Below, piece by piece: positions 1-8,618 of a DNA stretch of 50,091 nt (position 1 is its first letter; each line of letters begins with the position of its first letter). A program made the translations under genes and the position numbers. This DNA is from an uncultured Actinomycetes bacterium. GTDB lineage: Bacteria > Actinomycetota > Actinomycetes > Nanopelagicales > Nanopelagicaceae. The DNA lies in the NCBI GenBank assembly GCA_903834515.1, contig CAILJM010000002.1, positions 1-50,091 of the forward strand. The letters run 5' to 3'. The notes beneath the pieces are model-generated. The model saw nothing but the letters and a program-made list of their open reading frames with translations. It was not told the origin of the DNA and did no database searches.

Positions 1-60
1 CTGAATACAAGTACATACGGGATTTACGCTTATTTCAGGCAAAGGCGCTTAACTTGGAGG

Positions 61-133
61 TGGGCCCAGACAGGCTCGAACTGTCGACCCACGGATTAAA
101 AGTCCGTTGCTCTACCGACTGAGCTATAGGTCC
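61..133 (-). tRNA. tRNA-Lys (anticodon TTT)
   Basis: Read on the minus strand this folds as a full cloverleaf: D stem GCTC/GAGC, anticodon stem ACGGA/TCCGT around a loop with TTT, and T stem GACAG/CTGTC around TTCGAGC. The acceptor stem GGACCTA pairs with TGGGCCC except for an A3-C70 mismatch and a G-U pair. The discriminator base is A. The genomic bases after it read CC then T, so CCA is not fully encoded. Confidence 0.95.
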
Positions 134-159
134 CACGAGCGCTTTCACGCTCAGTGGGA
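131..159 (-). promoter_or_regulatory. Hairpin abutting the 5' end of tRNA-Lys
   Basis: The arms TCCCAC/GTGGGA (6 bp) and GAGCG/CGCTC (5 bp) form a near-continuous 11-bp stem with one bulged base and a 6-nt loop. On the minus strand it lies between the stop of the 218-547 gene and the tRNA, and its 3' arm contains the first three tRNA bases. It could be a terminator without a T-tract or a leader structure that competes with the acceptor stem. The role is inferred. Confidence 0.45.
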
Positions 160-217
160 GAGTCTATACGACAGCGAGAGGAGCATTCACATCACGTATT
201 TTTCGAAAATTCTGCTC

Positions 218-547
218 TTATTTCTCGTAGATCAAGTCTGAACCAACGCGCTCTATGACCTGATGCTCTTCTTCGCTAATTCTTTTCCACAGTGCAACCC
301 ATGCGGCACTCTTAGCTTCATACTCTGAACCGCCGCCCCACTGGCGACCATATGCATCTGCACTTTCAAAGATGAGTGAAAAGTAGGTTGATGGCGAGTT
401 CTGCCCAATCTCAACTGTTCCCATGAGTACATCACTAATACCGAGTTTGAGAGCCTCAGCCTTTATCTCTTCAAAGTAGGCACTTGCCTTTGCATATTGC
501 CCAAACTTCACTCGATAGTAGTAGTTAGCAAAAACTCTCTTACCCAT
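218..547 (-). CDS. Small protein, possibly a NIPSNAP/EthD-like dimeric alpha-beta barrel
   Basis: This is a 109-residue soluble protein with no signal peptide or membrane segment. The pattern of an N-terminal strand (FANYYYRVKFGQ), a long amphipathic helix (about residues 18-35), then strands containing STYFSLIFES and a second helix resembles ferredoxin-like dimeric alpha-beta barrel proteins such as NIPSNAP or antibiotic-monooxygenase relatives. No catalytic motif is visible, so the fold call is weak. The start is supported by AGAGGGA about 7 nt upstream of ATG. It lies 84 bp upstream of tRNA-Lys in the same direction, with a strong hairpin between them. It could equally be an uncharacterised lineage-specific protein. 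Confidence 0.6.
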   Translation of the reverse strand: MGKRVFANYYYRVKFGQYAKASAYFEEIKAEALKLGISDVLMGTVEIGQNSPSTYFSLIFESADAYGRQWGGGSEYEAKSAAWVALWKRISEEEHQVIERVGSDLIYEK

Positions 548-617
548 GAAAAATCCCTCTCACTTGTTGGTGGCTAAGCCAAGCAGAAAGAGTGAGAAAA
601 TGGAATATCTAAGATGA

Positions 618-782
618 TCAAGCTGCTTCGGCGGCAGTTTCTTCTAGTTCCATGTTTTGAGCGCGAGTGAAATCTCTATTGAAAACCACTTTCCACTTCA
701 ACTCATGATGCTCGTGATATTCCCATAGAACCCAACCGACTGTACCTAACATCAATAATGGAAATGCAATAAGAACAAACAT
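618..782 (-). CDS. 54-residue single-pass membrane micro-protein
   Basis: An ATG at 782, preceded by GGAGAGGAG about 6 nt upstream, opens a 54-codon frame ending in TGA at 618. The protein starts with a hydrophobic segment (about residues 2-20: MFVLIAFPLLMLGTVGWVLW), followed by an acidic and His-rich patch (EYHEHHE) and a charged C-terminal tail rich in Glu and Ala. This matches one transmembrane helix with a short cytoplasmic or periplasmic tail. I recognise no family. It is co-directional with the gene at 218-547, about 70 bp away. The strong ribosome binding site and the clean membrane-helix composition are the reasons to believe it is real. Confidence 0.6.
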   Translation of the reverse strand: MFVLIAFPLLMLGTVGWVLWEYHEHHELKWKVVFNRDFTRAQNMELEETAAEAA

Positions 783-948
783 TGTGACTCCTCTCCCAGA
801 TCGTTAATGGATTAACTTCGGGGAAAGTTATGGCAGAAATTTTGACATGATCTTCGCATTTACGCAGAAGATAAAAAGTGAAATCGGGATGAACCATAGG
901 CGCTAAATGATCAGTCATTCGGCCTAAGAAATCGGACATTTTGTACAG
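783..948. other. Upstream region of the micro-protein, with an inverted repeat
   Basis: No gene is supported here. It holds the leader of the micro-protein ending at 782. A perfect 6-bp inverted repeat, ATCTTC at 850-855 and GAAGAT at 867-872, with an 11-bp spacer could be an operator or a weak hairpin. A frame of 78 codons across 703-939 overlaps the micro-protein in another frame and has no ribosome binding site that I can see. Confidence 0.3.
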
Positions 949-986
949 AAGTAAAGCCCCAAGCGTCGATGCATGGGGCCTTACTT
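949..986 (-). terminator. Terminator-like hairpin after the OmpA-domain gene
   Basis: AAGTAAAGCCCC (949-960) and GGGGCCTTACTT (975-986) form a 12-bp stem with a 14-nt loop. Transcribed from the minus strand, the single imperfect position becomes a G-U pair; from the plus strand it would be an A-C mismatch. That favours a role for minus-strand transcripts ending about 15 nt after the stop codon at 1001. There is no proper T-tract. Confidence 0.6.
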
Positions 987-1000
987 TTGTTAGCTTAGAT

Positions 1001-4000
1001 TTACCAGACCGAGATTTCAGCCCTTCGGTTCTTTGCTTGCCCAGAGATAGTTGAGTTTGAGGCCATCGGTTGGGTTGCTCCCGAGTAGTGCAGGTCGACC
1101 GACAATCCCGATACCAACTTACTTAGCGCACTCTTTGTGAGCTTTGCACGGTTGTTCGAAAGTGTCTGATTGTCGTATGCATTTGAATCTGTGTGACCGC
1201 CGATGACGATATCGGTGTAACCGAGTGACTTCAACAATCCAGCGACGCGATTGATCTCGGCTTGCTGATCAGGTCGGATGTTGTATTTTGCGGTATCAAA
1301 GTAGACCACGCCGATAACTTGTGGCTTGGTGCTCTTCACGATCACAGGCGTTACATATGAAGATGTGAGCGCCCCTTTGATTGCATAGATTTTGATATCA
1401 CTATTTGGTCCGACCAACTTATTGAAAGTACAAGAGAGCATGTAGGTAGTACAGACTCTTGTCCCGTCCACAGTGATGAAGTAACCGAGGGCATTTGGTG
1501 ACTTCTCCCAAGCAACCGTTGATGAAGTTCCACTCACTATTCCCGCAGTTGGATTGACCGGTGGATCAATTGTGATTACGGGCGCAACTGGTTTTGGCTT
1601 TGGAGTCACAATCAGCTGAACGGTTGCGCTGATTGGATCATAGGCAGATCCAGCAGGTGGAGTACAAATGACTTGAAGAGTACGAGTTCCGACTGCTTCA
1701 ACATTTCCTAGAGCTGGCGTGTAGGTAAGTGTTGCACCCGGAATAGAACAGAGTGCATTGAGTTCCGATGCACCTAGGGTCGCGGGACCTTCTACTGGGG
1801 AAGGTGTGGTCCATGTAATTGTGCCTACAGGCTTCACGACAGTAAATGGAACTGTTGCTGTCAACGGACCATAACCCGAGCCAGCCGGTGGAGTACACGT
1901 CACCGAAAGTCGGTAATTACCTGGCTGCAATAAGGTGTTTAGTGATGGGCTATAGCTCATGACACTACCCGGAACTGAGCAAGTTGCGTTCAACTCATTA
2001 GGAGACAAATTATATGGTCCGGTCTGGTTGCCTGGGTTTGGCCAAGTAATTGTCGGAGTTAATAGAACTGGTGCTACCGGAGCCGGTGGGGCAGGAGGTG
2101 TATCCGCAGATGTCGTGAAGGAGAGGATGTTGCCTGCAATAACATTTCCCGAAAGCAAGCCAACCTGCATGAAGTAATACGTTGTGGATGCAGTGAGCCC
2201 GGTTACGTTATATGAGTATGTTCCAGGTGCTGTCTGCACAGTAAGCGGCTCAAGGATTGCATTGTTGCAAGTATTCGGAGAGACCGTAACGGTTGAGGCA
2301 TCAAAAACCACATCATCGAAACAGAAGAATGCGGCATCTGGTGTGACCGTATTGATTGTTCCGTTGAGAGTTGCAGATGACTTTGTGATCGCCGAAGCAG
2401 CAACTGTAATAACCGCTGGTGCCGTAATCCAGTGTGCGTAATAGGTGGAATCATGGGCTGGAACCGTGGTCTCAGAGATCAGTGAGCCCGCAGTGTCGGT
2501 GTCATACCAACCAACAAAGACTTTGGTTGCATCCACCCATGTTGGAGTTGGAAGTGCTGCACCAACGTTTAGTGCACCACCCGATAGGTCGCTGCCTACC
2601 GTGATTGATTCAGTATTCGGTGAGAGCGCAACACCGCCATTTGCATCAAAAGTGACGAGATAGGTAGGCAGCTGCCAGTGTGCGTAATAAGTAGTGTTGC
2701 CGTGGATAAGGCTCGCTTCGTTAAGTGGTGTTCCACCGCTTGGTGAATCAAACCAACCTAGGAATGCTGCAGACCATGGTGACGTTATCAACCACGAACT
2801 CGTTACATTCGGTACGCCATTTGTTACACCAGTTGGAGTGTTCCAAGCCGCATCCGTTGTAATCACTGCGGTATTCAATGCCGCATCTTGAGTAACAGTC
2901 TCGACTAGCGGCGATGTATTGGCCAGCGTCGCGCCATTGACGTCGAAGCTAACCGTGTACGGGGCTGCTGAAAAACCTGGCGGTGCACAGACAGGATCTG
3001 CGCTTCCAACAAAGATAACTTCGATGCCTATGTCTTTACCGTATGCAGAACCGTTGTAGTTCATTTTGATAAGCAAGGTTGGAATAACTCCACCGGTTTG
3101 CCCGAGGTTTGCGGGGAGAGTCACGGTGCCATCACTTTGAATCGTGGCGCTATCTACGGGTAGAGCCGTCGGCGTACTCGTGTCATACAACTGAGTTCCA
3201 GCGGGGTTGAGAAAGTCCACTGTTCCGGAGAGTCCGGATGTGATGTTGTCGACCGGTGTCGTGAGTTTTAATGAGGTGTAGCTTCGAGGAGCACAAAGTG
3301 TGCCCGGGGCTAATAGATTCGCGAGCATTACCCGTGATCCATTTGAACCGCATCGTCCACCGGTATATGCGTCAAAACTCTGGATCTGACCCACTTTTGC
3401 AATCGTTATGGATGCAGTCCCTGTGTTTGGAACGAATGTGTAATTGGCTGTACCACTATCTGAGTTAAGCCATACGCAAGTTGGGTCATTTGCATCCGAA
3501 CCAACTGTGTAAACACTTGATGCGCCAGCGGTGGCCGCATTAAATGGGAAGCCGGCTCCGCATGAAAGTCCAGCAACAGACCAATCTGCGCAATGAATCT
3601 TATTGTCCCCGGTTGATGGGACGAATACTCGAGTACCAATCACAAGAGCAGAGCCATTACGACTTCCACTAAAGGCAGTGCTGTTGTTCCACATCACTGA
3701 AGTCAATCCAGTTGGAACTGAAATTGATGCACCTAGCATGTTGTAACAAACAATGAGTTTGTCTGGGATACAAACGCCGGTGGTATTGCCATTGGAATCG
3801 AGAATTGGGAATGCGCCACCGTAACCGCTGTACGCGGTATCTGTTGGGGTTACCCAGCCGACGCAAGGAGCCTCGGTCTTGGTATTAATACATTCAAGCT
3901 TTGCTCCACCAGTACCGGTAGTAAGTGGAATCAAAAGATTGTCACCGAAGGTACCGATCTGAGCGACGTTGTATTTAGTACCTGATACAGCATCTGGGAG

Positions 4001-4777
4001 TGTGAGCGGTGAGCTCGAACACGGAGCCGCTAAATCAACGTTGTAGCACATTAATTTATTCGCGTCGTTAGATGTACCAGCAGATGCAGAAGAGGTAACA
4101 AAGTTGACGGCAAAAACTTTACGATTAAGTTGAATCGTTGGGGTTAAACAGTTTGCACCAACGCTATTGGCACACGCGACCGTGTTTTGGGCCATAGCGA
4201 TAAATGTTGAAGCCCCATTTAGTAAATGAGTAGGGTCAATTTTTTTAGTATCTACTTTGACGATACCCGGTGTGTAAGTAGTACCCGTTAAATTAACTGT
4301 GTATGCATAGAGAATTCCAGTTGTTGGATCGATCCATTGCCCTGGGCCATAAGCAGGTAGGAGTGTGTTCGGAGTATTTGTGCCGGTATTTGCATTATTT
4401 TGAATCGGATAAGAAACATCGGTCCAGCCCGAAAGAAGTTTTATATCGCCGGTATTCCAACATGGGCGACCATCGGTTCGATTGTGGCAATCTAAAGTAA
4501 GTACATTTTTTGTGTTGTGATAGATGTTGTAAACCTTGCCGTCATAGACCGAGATTCCCCAACCGTCACCGCCAGCACCTGCTGCAAAAGTCCCCGCAGG
4601 AGCAGGTTTCGCAACTTCACTTACCTTGTATTCCTTGTTCCCCCAACCCCCGCCATCAGCATGTGCGGGTGAGGCAACCCAGGTAGCACTTGGGGCCACC
4701 TGCAATAAAGTAAGGAAGAGGCCTGCGATGGTGACCTTGGCAAAATTGTGAGCTAAACGTGAAGATAGATGAATCAA
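1001..4777 (-). CDS. Large secreted multidomain protein with C-terminal OmpA-like domain
   Basis: The 1258-residue protein starts with TTG at 4777, with GGAG about 8 nt upstream. Residues 1-40 form a signal peptide ending AHA. The next roughly 550 residues contain recurring units of the type [LIM]-x-C-x-N followed about 8 residues later by PC (LDCHNRTDGRPC, LECINTKTEAPC, MCYNVDLAAPC), which suggest beta-propeller-like blades stabilised by cysteine pairs. Two InlB/Flg_new-type B-repeats follow (each ending TTYYAHW or STYYAHW), then a fibronectin-III-like stretch, two repeats ending CTPPAGS, and an OmpA/MotB-type peptidoglycan-binding domain (about 1154-1258) with GGHTDSN, LSNNRA and NRRAEI. 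It probably bridges extracellular partners and the cell wall. It is monocistronic, with a hairpin after its stop. The ligand is unknown. Confidence 0.9.
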   Translation of the reverse strand: MIHLSSRLAHNFAKVTIAGLFLTLLQVAPSATWVASPAHADGGGWGNKEYKVSEVAKPAPAGTFAAGAGGDGWGISVYDGKVYNIYHNTKNVLTLDCHNRTDGRPCWNTGDIKLLSGWTDVSYPIQNNANTGTNTPNTLLPAYGPGQWIDPTTGILYAYTVNLTGTTYTPGIVKVDTKKIDPTHLLNGASTFIAMAQNTVACANSVGANCLTPTIQLNRKVFAVNFVTSSASAGTSNDANKLMCYNVDLAAPCSSSPLTLPDAVSGTKYNVAQIGTFGDNLLIPLTTGTGGAKLECINTKTEAPCVGWVTPTDTAYSGYGGAFPILDSNGNTTGVCIPDKLIVCYNMLGASISVPTGLTSVMWNNSTAFSGSRNGSALVIGTRVFVPSTGDNKIHCADWSVAGLSCGAGFPFNAATAGASSVYTVGSDANDPTCVWLNSDSGTANYTFVPNTGTASITIAKVGQIQSFDAYTGGRCGSNGSRVMLANLLAPGTLCAPRSYTSLKLTTPVDNITSGLSGTVDFLNPAGTQLYDTSTPTALPVDSATIQSDGTVTLPANLGQTGGVIPTLLIKMNYNGSAYGKDIGIEVIFVGSADPVCAPPGFSAAPYTVSFDVNGATLANTSPLVETVTQDAALNTAVITTDAAWNTPTGVTNGVPNVTSSWLITSPWSAAFLGWFDSPSGGTPLNEASLIHGNTTYYAHWQLPTYLVTFDANGGVALSPNTESITVGSDLSGGALNVGAALPTPTWVDATKVFVGWYDTDTAGSLISETTVPAHDSTYYAHWITAPAVITVAASAITKSSATLNGTINTVTPDAAFFCFDDVVFDASTVTVSPNTCNNAILEPLTVQTAPGTYSYNVTGLTASTTYYFMQVGLLSGNVIAGNILSFTTSADTPPAPPAPVAPVLLTPTITWPNPGNQTGPYNLSPNELNATCSVPGSVMSYSPSLNTLLQPGNYRLSVTCTPPAGSGYGPLTATVPFTVVKPVGTITWTTPSPVEGPATLGASELNALCSIPGATLTYTPALGNVEAVGTRTLQVICTPPAGSAYDPISATVQLIVTPKPKPVAPVITIDPPVNPTAGIVSGTSSTVAWEKSPNALGYFITVDGTRVCTTYMLSCTFNKLVGPNSDIKIYAIKGALTSSYVTPVIVKSTKPQVIGVVYFDTAKYNIRPDQQAEINRVAGLLKSLGYTDIVIGGHTDSNAYDNQTLSNNRAKLTKSALSKLVSGLSVDLHYSGATQPMASNSTISGQAKNRRAEISVW

Positions 4778-4911
4778 TTACAACTCCAACAGATGAGGGC
4801 CTTGCGTGAAGCAGCCCGGATTAAGAGTCGAAGTCTAACCTCGCGATATAAGGATTCTGGTCAATTCAATCTTTTTCAAGTTTTTGTCCAATGATTTACG
4901 CTCAAAGATGA

Positions 4912-6870
4912 CTACTCGGCGATGCTCGCAGCGAACTGACTGGCGTAAAGGTTGTAGTAAAACCCTTTCGCGGCCATCAAATCATGGTGAGTACCTTGCT
5001 CGATGAGTGCCCCTTTATCCATCACAAGAATCACATCGGCATCACGAATTGTCGAGAGTCGATGGGCGATCACAAAGCTGGTGCGACCTGATCGAAGCTT
5101 TGCCATCGCCTGCTGCACTAAGACTTCGGTGCGAGTATCTACTGAGGATGTCGCCTCATCCAAGATGAGAATTGCCGGATCTGCAATGAAAGCACGGGCG
5201 ATCGTCAAAAGTTGGCGCTCGCCATTAGAAACCGTCGAGTTATCATCAGTGAGTAGTGAATCGAAACCCTTCGGCAGGGCACGGATAAAGTGATCAATAT
5301 TTGCTGCACTTGCCGCAACTGCTACTTGTTCATCTGTGACGTTTGTACTTCCGAATGCAATGTTCTCGCGCATCGATCCACTAAATAGCCAGGTATCTTG
5401 CAAGACCATACCGAACTGGCGACGCAAGTCATCACGCGTGAGATTTTTTGTATCGATACCATCGAGTGTGATAGTTCCGCCGTCAATCTCATAGAAACGC
5501 ATGATGAGATTGACTAACGTGGTTTTTCCGGCACCGGTCGGTCCAACAATGGCAACTGTTTCTCCTGGTTTTACCGTGAGGTTAAAGTCTTCGATCAATG
5601 GTTGATCATTCACGTATCTAAAAGAGACATCTTTGAATACAACTTCGCCTTTGGCGCGGCCTATCGATGAAGTATCCGCGCGATCTGGCTCCTCTTCGGT
5701 CGCATCGAGTAGTTCAAAGAGCCGCTCTGCGGATGCAACACCGGATTGAACTGTGTTCATCAAGCCAGCAATCTGCGCGAGTGGCATTCCAAATTGTCTC
5801 GAGTATGAGATGAATGCTTGAACATCCCCAAGACTCATCGCACCAGTCGCGACGCGATATCCACCGAGCACCGCAATGGCGACATAAATTAAGTTAGAGA
5901 CGAGCGCGGTGACTGGCTGGATGATTCCAGAGATAAATTGCGCCTTGAAACTGGAGTCGTAAAGCTTTGAGTTCAAGCTCTTGAAATCCTTGATTGATTG
6001 ATCTCGTCGACCAAAGACTTTCACCAAAGCGTGGCCAGTATGCATCTCTTCGACGTGACCGTTGAGCTTGCCCGTCCAATCCCATTGAGCGACGAATTCG
6101 ACCTTTGAACGCTTAGCAATCTTTACTGAGGCAAACATCGACGCTGGGATTGCAATCAACGAGACGAGCGCTAACTCAGGACTAATCCAGACCATCATTA
6201 TTAGTACCGAGAGTACGGTCAGGACTGAGTTAAGGATCTGTGAAAGGCCCTGTTGAAGTGAGTTTGAAATATTGTCGATATCGTTTGTGACTCGACTGAG
6301 TAAATCACCGCGTGATTGAGTATCAAAATATTTAAGCGGTAAACGGCCAATCTTCTCTTCGGCAAGACGACGAAGTCGATAGACGGTGCGTTGAGTGACG
6401 CCTGCCATCAGGTAAGCCTGCATCCACATAAAGAGTGAAGAGATCACGTAAAGGATGATGGCGAGAATAAGGAAGTGCGCAATATTGTTGAAGTTCATAC
6501 CGTGGCCCGGGACTACTGAACTCTTTGCCAACATATCAGCTTGGCTCGTTTGACCCTTTGCGCGCAATGCAGTGACAAGTTGATCCTTGGTGAGATTAGA
6601 TGGCAACTTCTTACCAATGAATCCGTTGAAAATCTCATTTGTTGCTCGACCAAGAATCTTTGGACCAAATGCCCCAATAGTGACCGAGGATGTAATTAAC
6701 ACAAAGACGCTGATCATGATGTGACGTTCTGGTCGAAGTTCGGTCAGAAGGCGTCGAAGCGAACCCTTAAAATCTTTCGACTTCGCCGGTGGCGCACCCA
6801 TCATGCCGGCCATTGGACCGCGCGGACCACCCATCGGAGCGGCTGTCGGTGCGGGGCGAGTGTTACTCAT
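4912..6870 (-). CDS. ABC exporter half-transporter (consensus Walker B subunit)
   Basis: This 652-residue fusion of a membrane domain and a nucleotide-binding domain is one half of an exporter. After a Pro/Gly/Met-rich cytoplasmic N-terminus (about 1-45), six membrane segments span about 50-350. The nucleotide-binding domain carries Walker A GPTGAGKTT, Q-loop VLQDTW, Walker B ILILDEATSSVD with the catalytic Glu, and H-switch IAHRLST. The signature is VSNGERQ rather than LSGGQ. Its start overlaps the stop of the upstream half-transporter by 4 bp (ATGA), so the two are translated together and almost certainly form a heterodimer. The substrate could be a drug, lipid or peptide; the sequence does not say. 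Confidence 0.95.
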   Translation of the reverse strand: MSNTRPAPTAAPMGGPRGPMAGMMGAPPAKSKDFKGSLRRLLTELRPERHIMISVFVLITSSVTIGAFGPKILGRATNEIFNGFIGKKLPSNLTKDQLVTALRAKGQTSQADMLAKSSVVPGHGMNFNNIAHFLILAIILYVISSLFMWMQAYLMAGVTQRTVYRLRRLAEEKIGRLPLKYFDTQSRGDLLSRVTNDIDNISNSLQQGLSQILNSVLTVLSVLIMMVWISPELALVSLIAIPASMFASVKIAKRSKVEFVAQWDWTGKLNGHVEEMHTGHALVKVFGRRDQSIKDFKSLNSKLYDSSFKAQFISGIIQPVTALVSNLIYVAIAVLGGYRVATGAMSLGDVQAFISYSRQFGMPLAQIAGLMNTVQSGVASAERLFELLDATEEEPDRADTSSIGRAKGEVVFKDVSFRYVNDQPLIEDFNLTVKPGETVAIVGPTGAGKTTLVNLIMRFYEIDGGTITLDGIDTKNLTRDDLRRQFGMVLQDTWLFSGSMRENIAFGSTNVTDEQVAVAASAANIDHFIRALPKGFDSLLTDDNSTVSNGERQLLTIARAFIADPAILILDEATSSVDTRTEVLVQQAMAKLRSGRTSFVIAHRLSTIRDADVILVMDKGALIEQGTHHDLMAAKGFYYNLYASQFAASIAE

Positions 6871-8603
6871 GATGCTGCCTCTTCAGGACTTAACTGTGAC
6901 AAGACAATCTCTTGATATGTCTGACAGGTATTCATCAGATCAGCATGAGCTCCGATACCTTCGATCTTGCCTTCATTGAGAACGATAATTTGGTTCGCAC
7001 TGAGGATTGTAGATACCCGTTGAGCGACGATGATGAGCGTTGAGTCTTTTGCGTGAGTCTCAAGTGCAGTACGCAGCATTGCATCGGTTGTGTAATCGAG
7101 TGCCGAGAACGAGTCATCTAAGAGATAGATGCGTGGGTTTTTAACGATCGCTCGTGCGATTGAAAGACGTTGACGCTGTCCACCCGAGAAATTCGTACCT
7201 CCTTGGGCGACTCGTGATTGCAAGCCGTCGGCTAATTCGCGAACAAAATCGGCTCCTTGAGCAATCTCAAGGGCTGCCCATAACTGGTCGTCAGTTGCTT
7301 GAGCATCGCCATAACGAAGGTTCTCGGCGATGGTGCCACCAAAGAGAAATGCTCGCTGCGGGACGAGGCCGATCTCAGACCAAACCCCTTCGAGAGATTG
7401 ACCTTTTACATCAATTCCATCGAGAAGTACCCGACCTTGAGTTGGATCAATAAAGCGCGGAATGAGGTTAAGGAGGGTGGTTTTGCCAGAACCGGTGGAG
7501 CCGACAATTGCTGTTACCTGTCCAGGATGCGCGGTAAAAGTGATTCCAGAGAGCACGGGATGCTCGGCACCTGGGTATCGAAATTCGACATCATCGAAGG
7601 TAAGAACGCCTTCGCGCGTGGTGGGGGTTTGTGGGTTGAGCGTATCGACAACAGAAGATGGAGTATCGAGGACTTCTTTGATTCGCTCGGCAGACGCGGC
7701 CGCGCGTGGAATCATCAATGACATCATGACCGCCATCATCACGCTTCCAAGTATCTGCATGATGTAGGTAAGGAATGCCATCAGATTTCCGATAGGCATT
7801 GAACCTGAATTGATGAGGTGTCCACCGATCCAAAGAACTCCTACGCTCGAAAGGTTGAGGATCAACATCAGTGAAGGGAACATGATTGCAAATGTGCGAG
7901 TAACTTTTAACTGAACTTCCATGAGCTCTTGATTGCTGACCGCAAAACGTGCCTCTTCTTCGCGCGTCTTCACAAATGCGCGGATGACGCGAATACCCGC
8001 GATTTGTTCGCGCAAGATTAAGTTGATGTGATCTACCTTCAATTGAGTCTGCCTGAAGAGCGGCACAACTCGTCGCAACAAGAAGAAGATCAAAAGGCCC
8101 ATGACGGGGACAGATACCAAAAGAAGAAGTGAGAGTCTGGCGTTGGTATGAACCGCCATGATGACTGCGCCGATACCCGTGATCGGTGCACTCACCATCA
8201 TCGTCAGGCCCATGAAGAGCACCATCTGCACCTGCTGCACATCGTTGGTATTACGAGTGATCAACGATGGCGCACCAAATTGATTGAGCTCTCGAGCCGA
8301 GAACCCTTCCACGGTAGAGAAAACATCATCACGAAGATCGCGGCCAAATGCCATCGAGACCTTTGAGCTCAGAAAAGCGAGCCAGACGGATGCGCCCATA
8401 ATAAGTACAGAGGAGGCGAGCATGATGAAGCCAATGTGCCAGATGTAGTGAATATCGCCCTTTGTCACACCATTGTTGATGAGATCGGCATTGAGATTAG
8501 GGAGATACAAGTTGGTAATTGTTTGAATCAAAAGTAATACGGTAATGAGCGCGACGGTAGCGCGATATGGCGTTAGATACTTACGCAAAATTGCCGTCAG
8601 CAC
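6867..8603 (-). CDS. ABC exporter half-transporter (degenerate ATP-site subunit)
   Basis: The 578-residue protein has six membrane segments (about 15-300) and a C-terminal nucleotide-binding domain with Walker A GSTGSGKTT, Q-loop LVPQRAF and a canonical signature FSGGQRQ. The Walker B is IYLLDDSFSALD, with Asp in place of the catalytic Glu, and the H-switch His is Gln (IVAQRVST). These changes are the known mark of the degenerate subunit in heterodimeric exporters such as TM287/288, BmrCD and LmrCD. The start is GTG at 8603, with GGGGG about 6 nt upstream. It is first in a two-gene operon and overlaps its partner by 4 bp. Confidence 0.95.
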   Translation of the reverse strand: MLTAILRKYLTPYRATVALITVLLLIQTITNLYLPNLNADLINNGVTKGDIHYIWHIGFIMLASSVLIMGASVWLAFLSSKVSMAFGRDLRDDVFSTVEGFSARELNQFGAPSLITRNTNDVQQVQMVLFMGLTMMVSAPITGIGAVIMAVHTNARLSLLLLVSVPVMGLLIFFLLRRVVPLFRQTQLKVDHINLILREQIAGIRVIRAFVKTREEEARFAVSNQELMEVQLKVTRTFAIMFPSLMLILNLSSVGVLWIGGHLINSGSMPIGNLMAFLTYIMQILGSVMMAVMMSLMIPRAAASAERIKEVLDTPSSVVDTLNPQTPTTREGVLTFDDVEFRYPGAEHPVLSGITFTAHPGQVTAIVGSTGSGKTTLLNLIPRFIDPTQGRVLLDGIDVKGQSLEGVWSEIGLVPQRAFLFGGTIAENLRYGDAQATDDQLWAALEIAQGADFVRELADGLQSRVAQGGTNFSGGQRQRLSIARAIVKNPRIYLLDDSFSALDYTTDAMLRTALETHAKDSTLIIVAQRVSTILSANQIIVLNEGKIEGIGAHADLMNTCQTYQEIVLSQLSPEEAAS

Positions 8604-8618
8604 AGTAACCCCCGCAAA

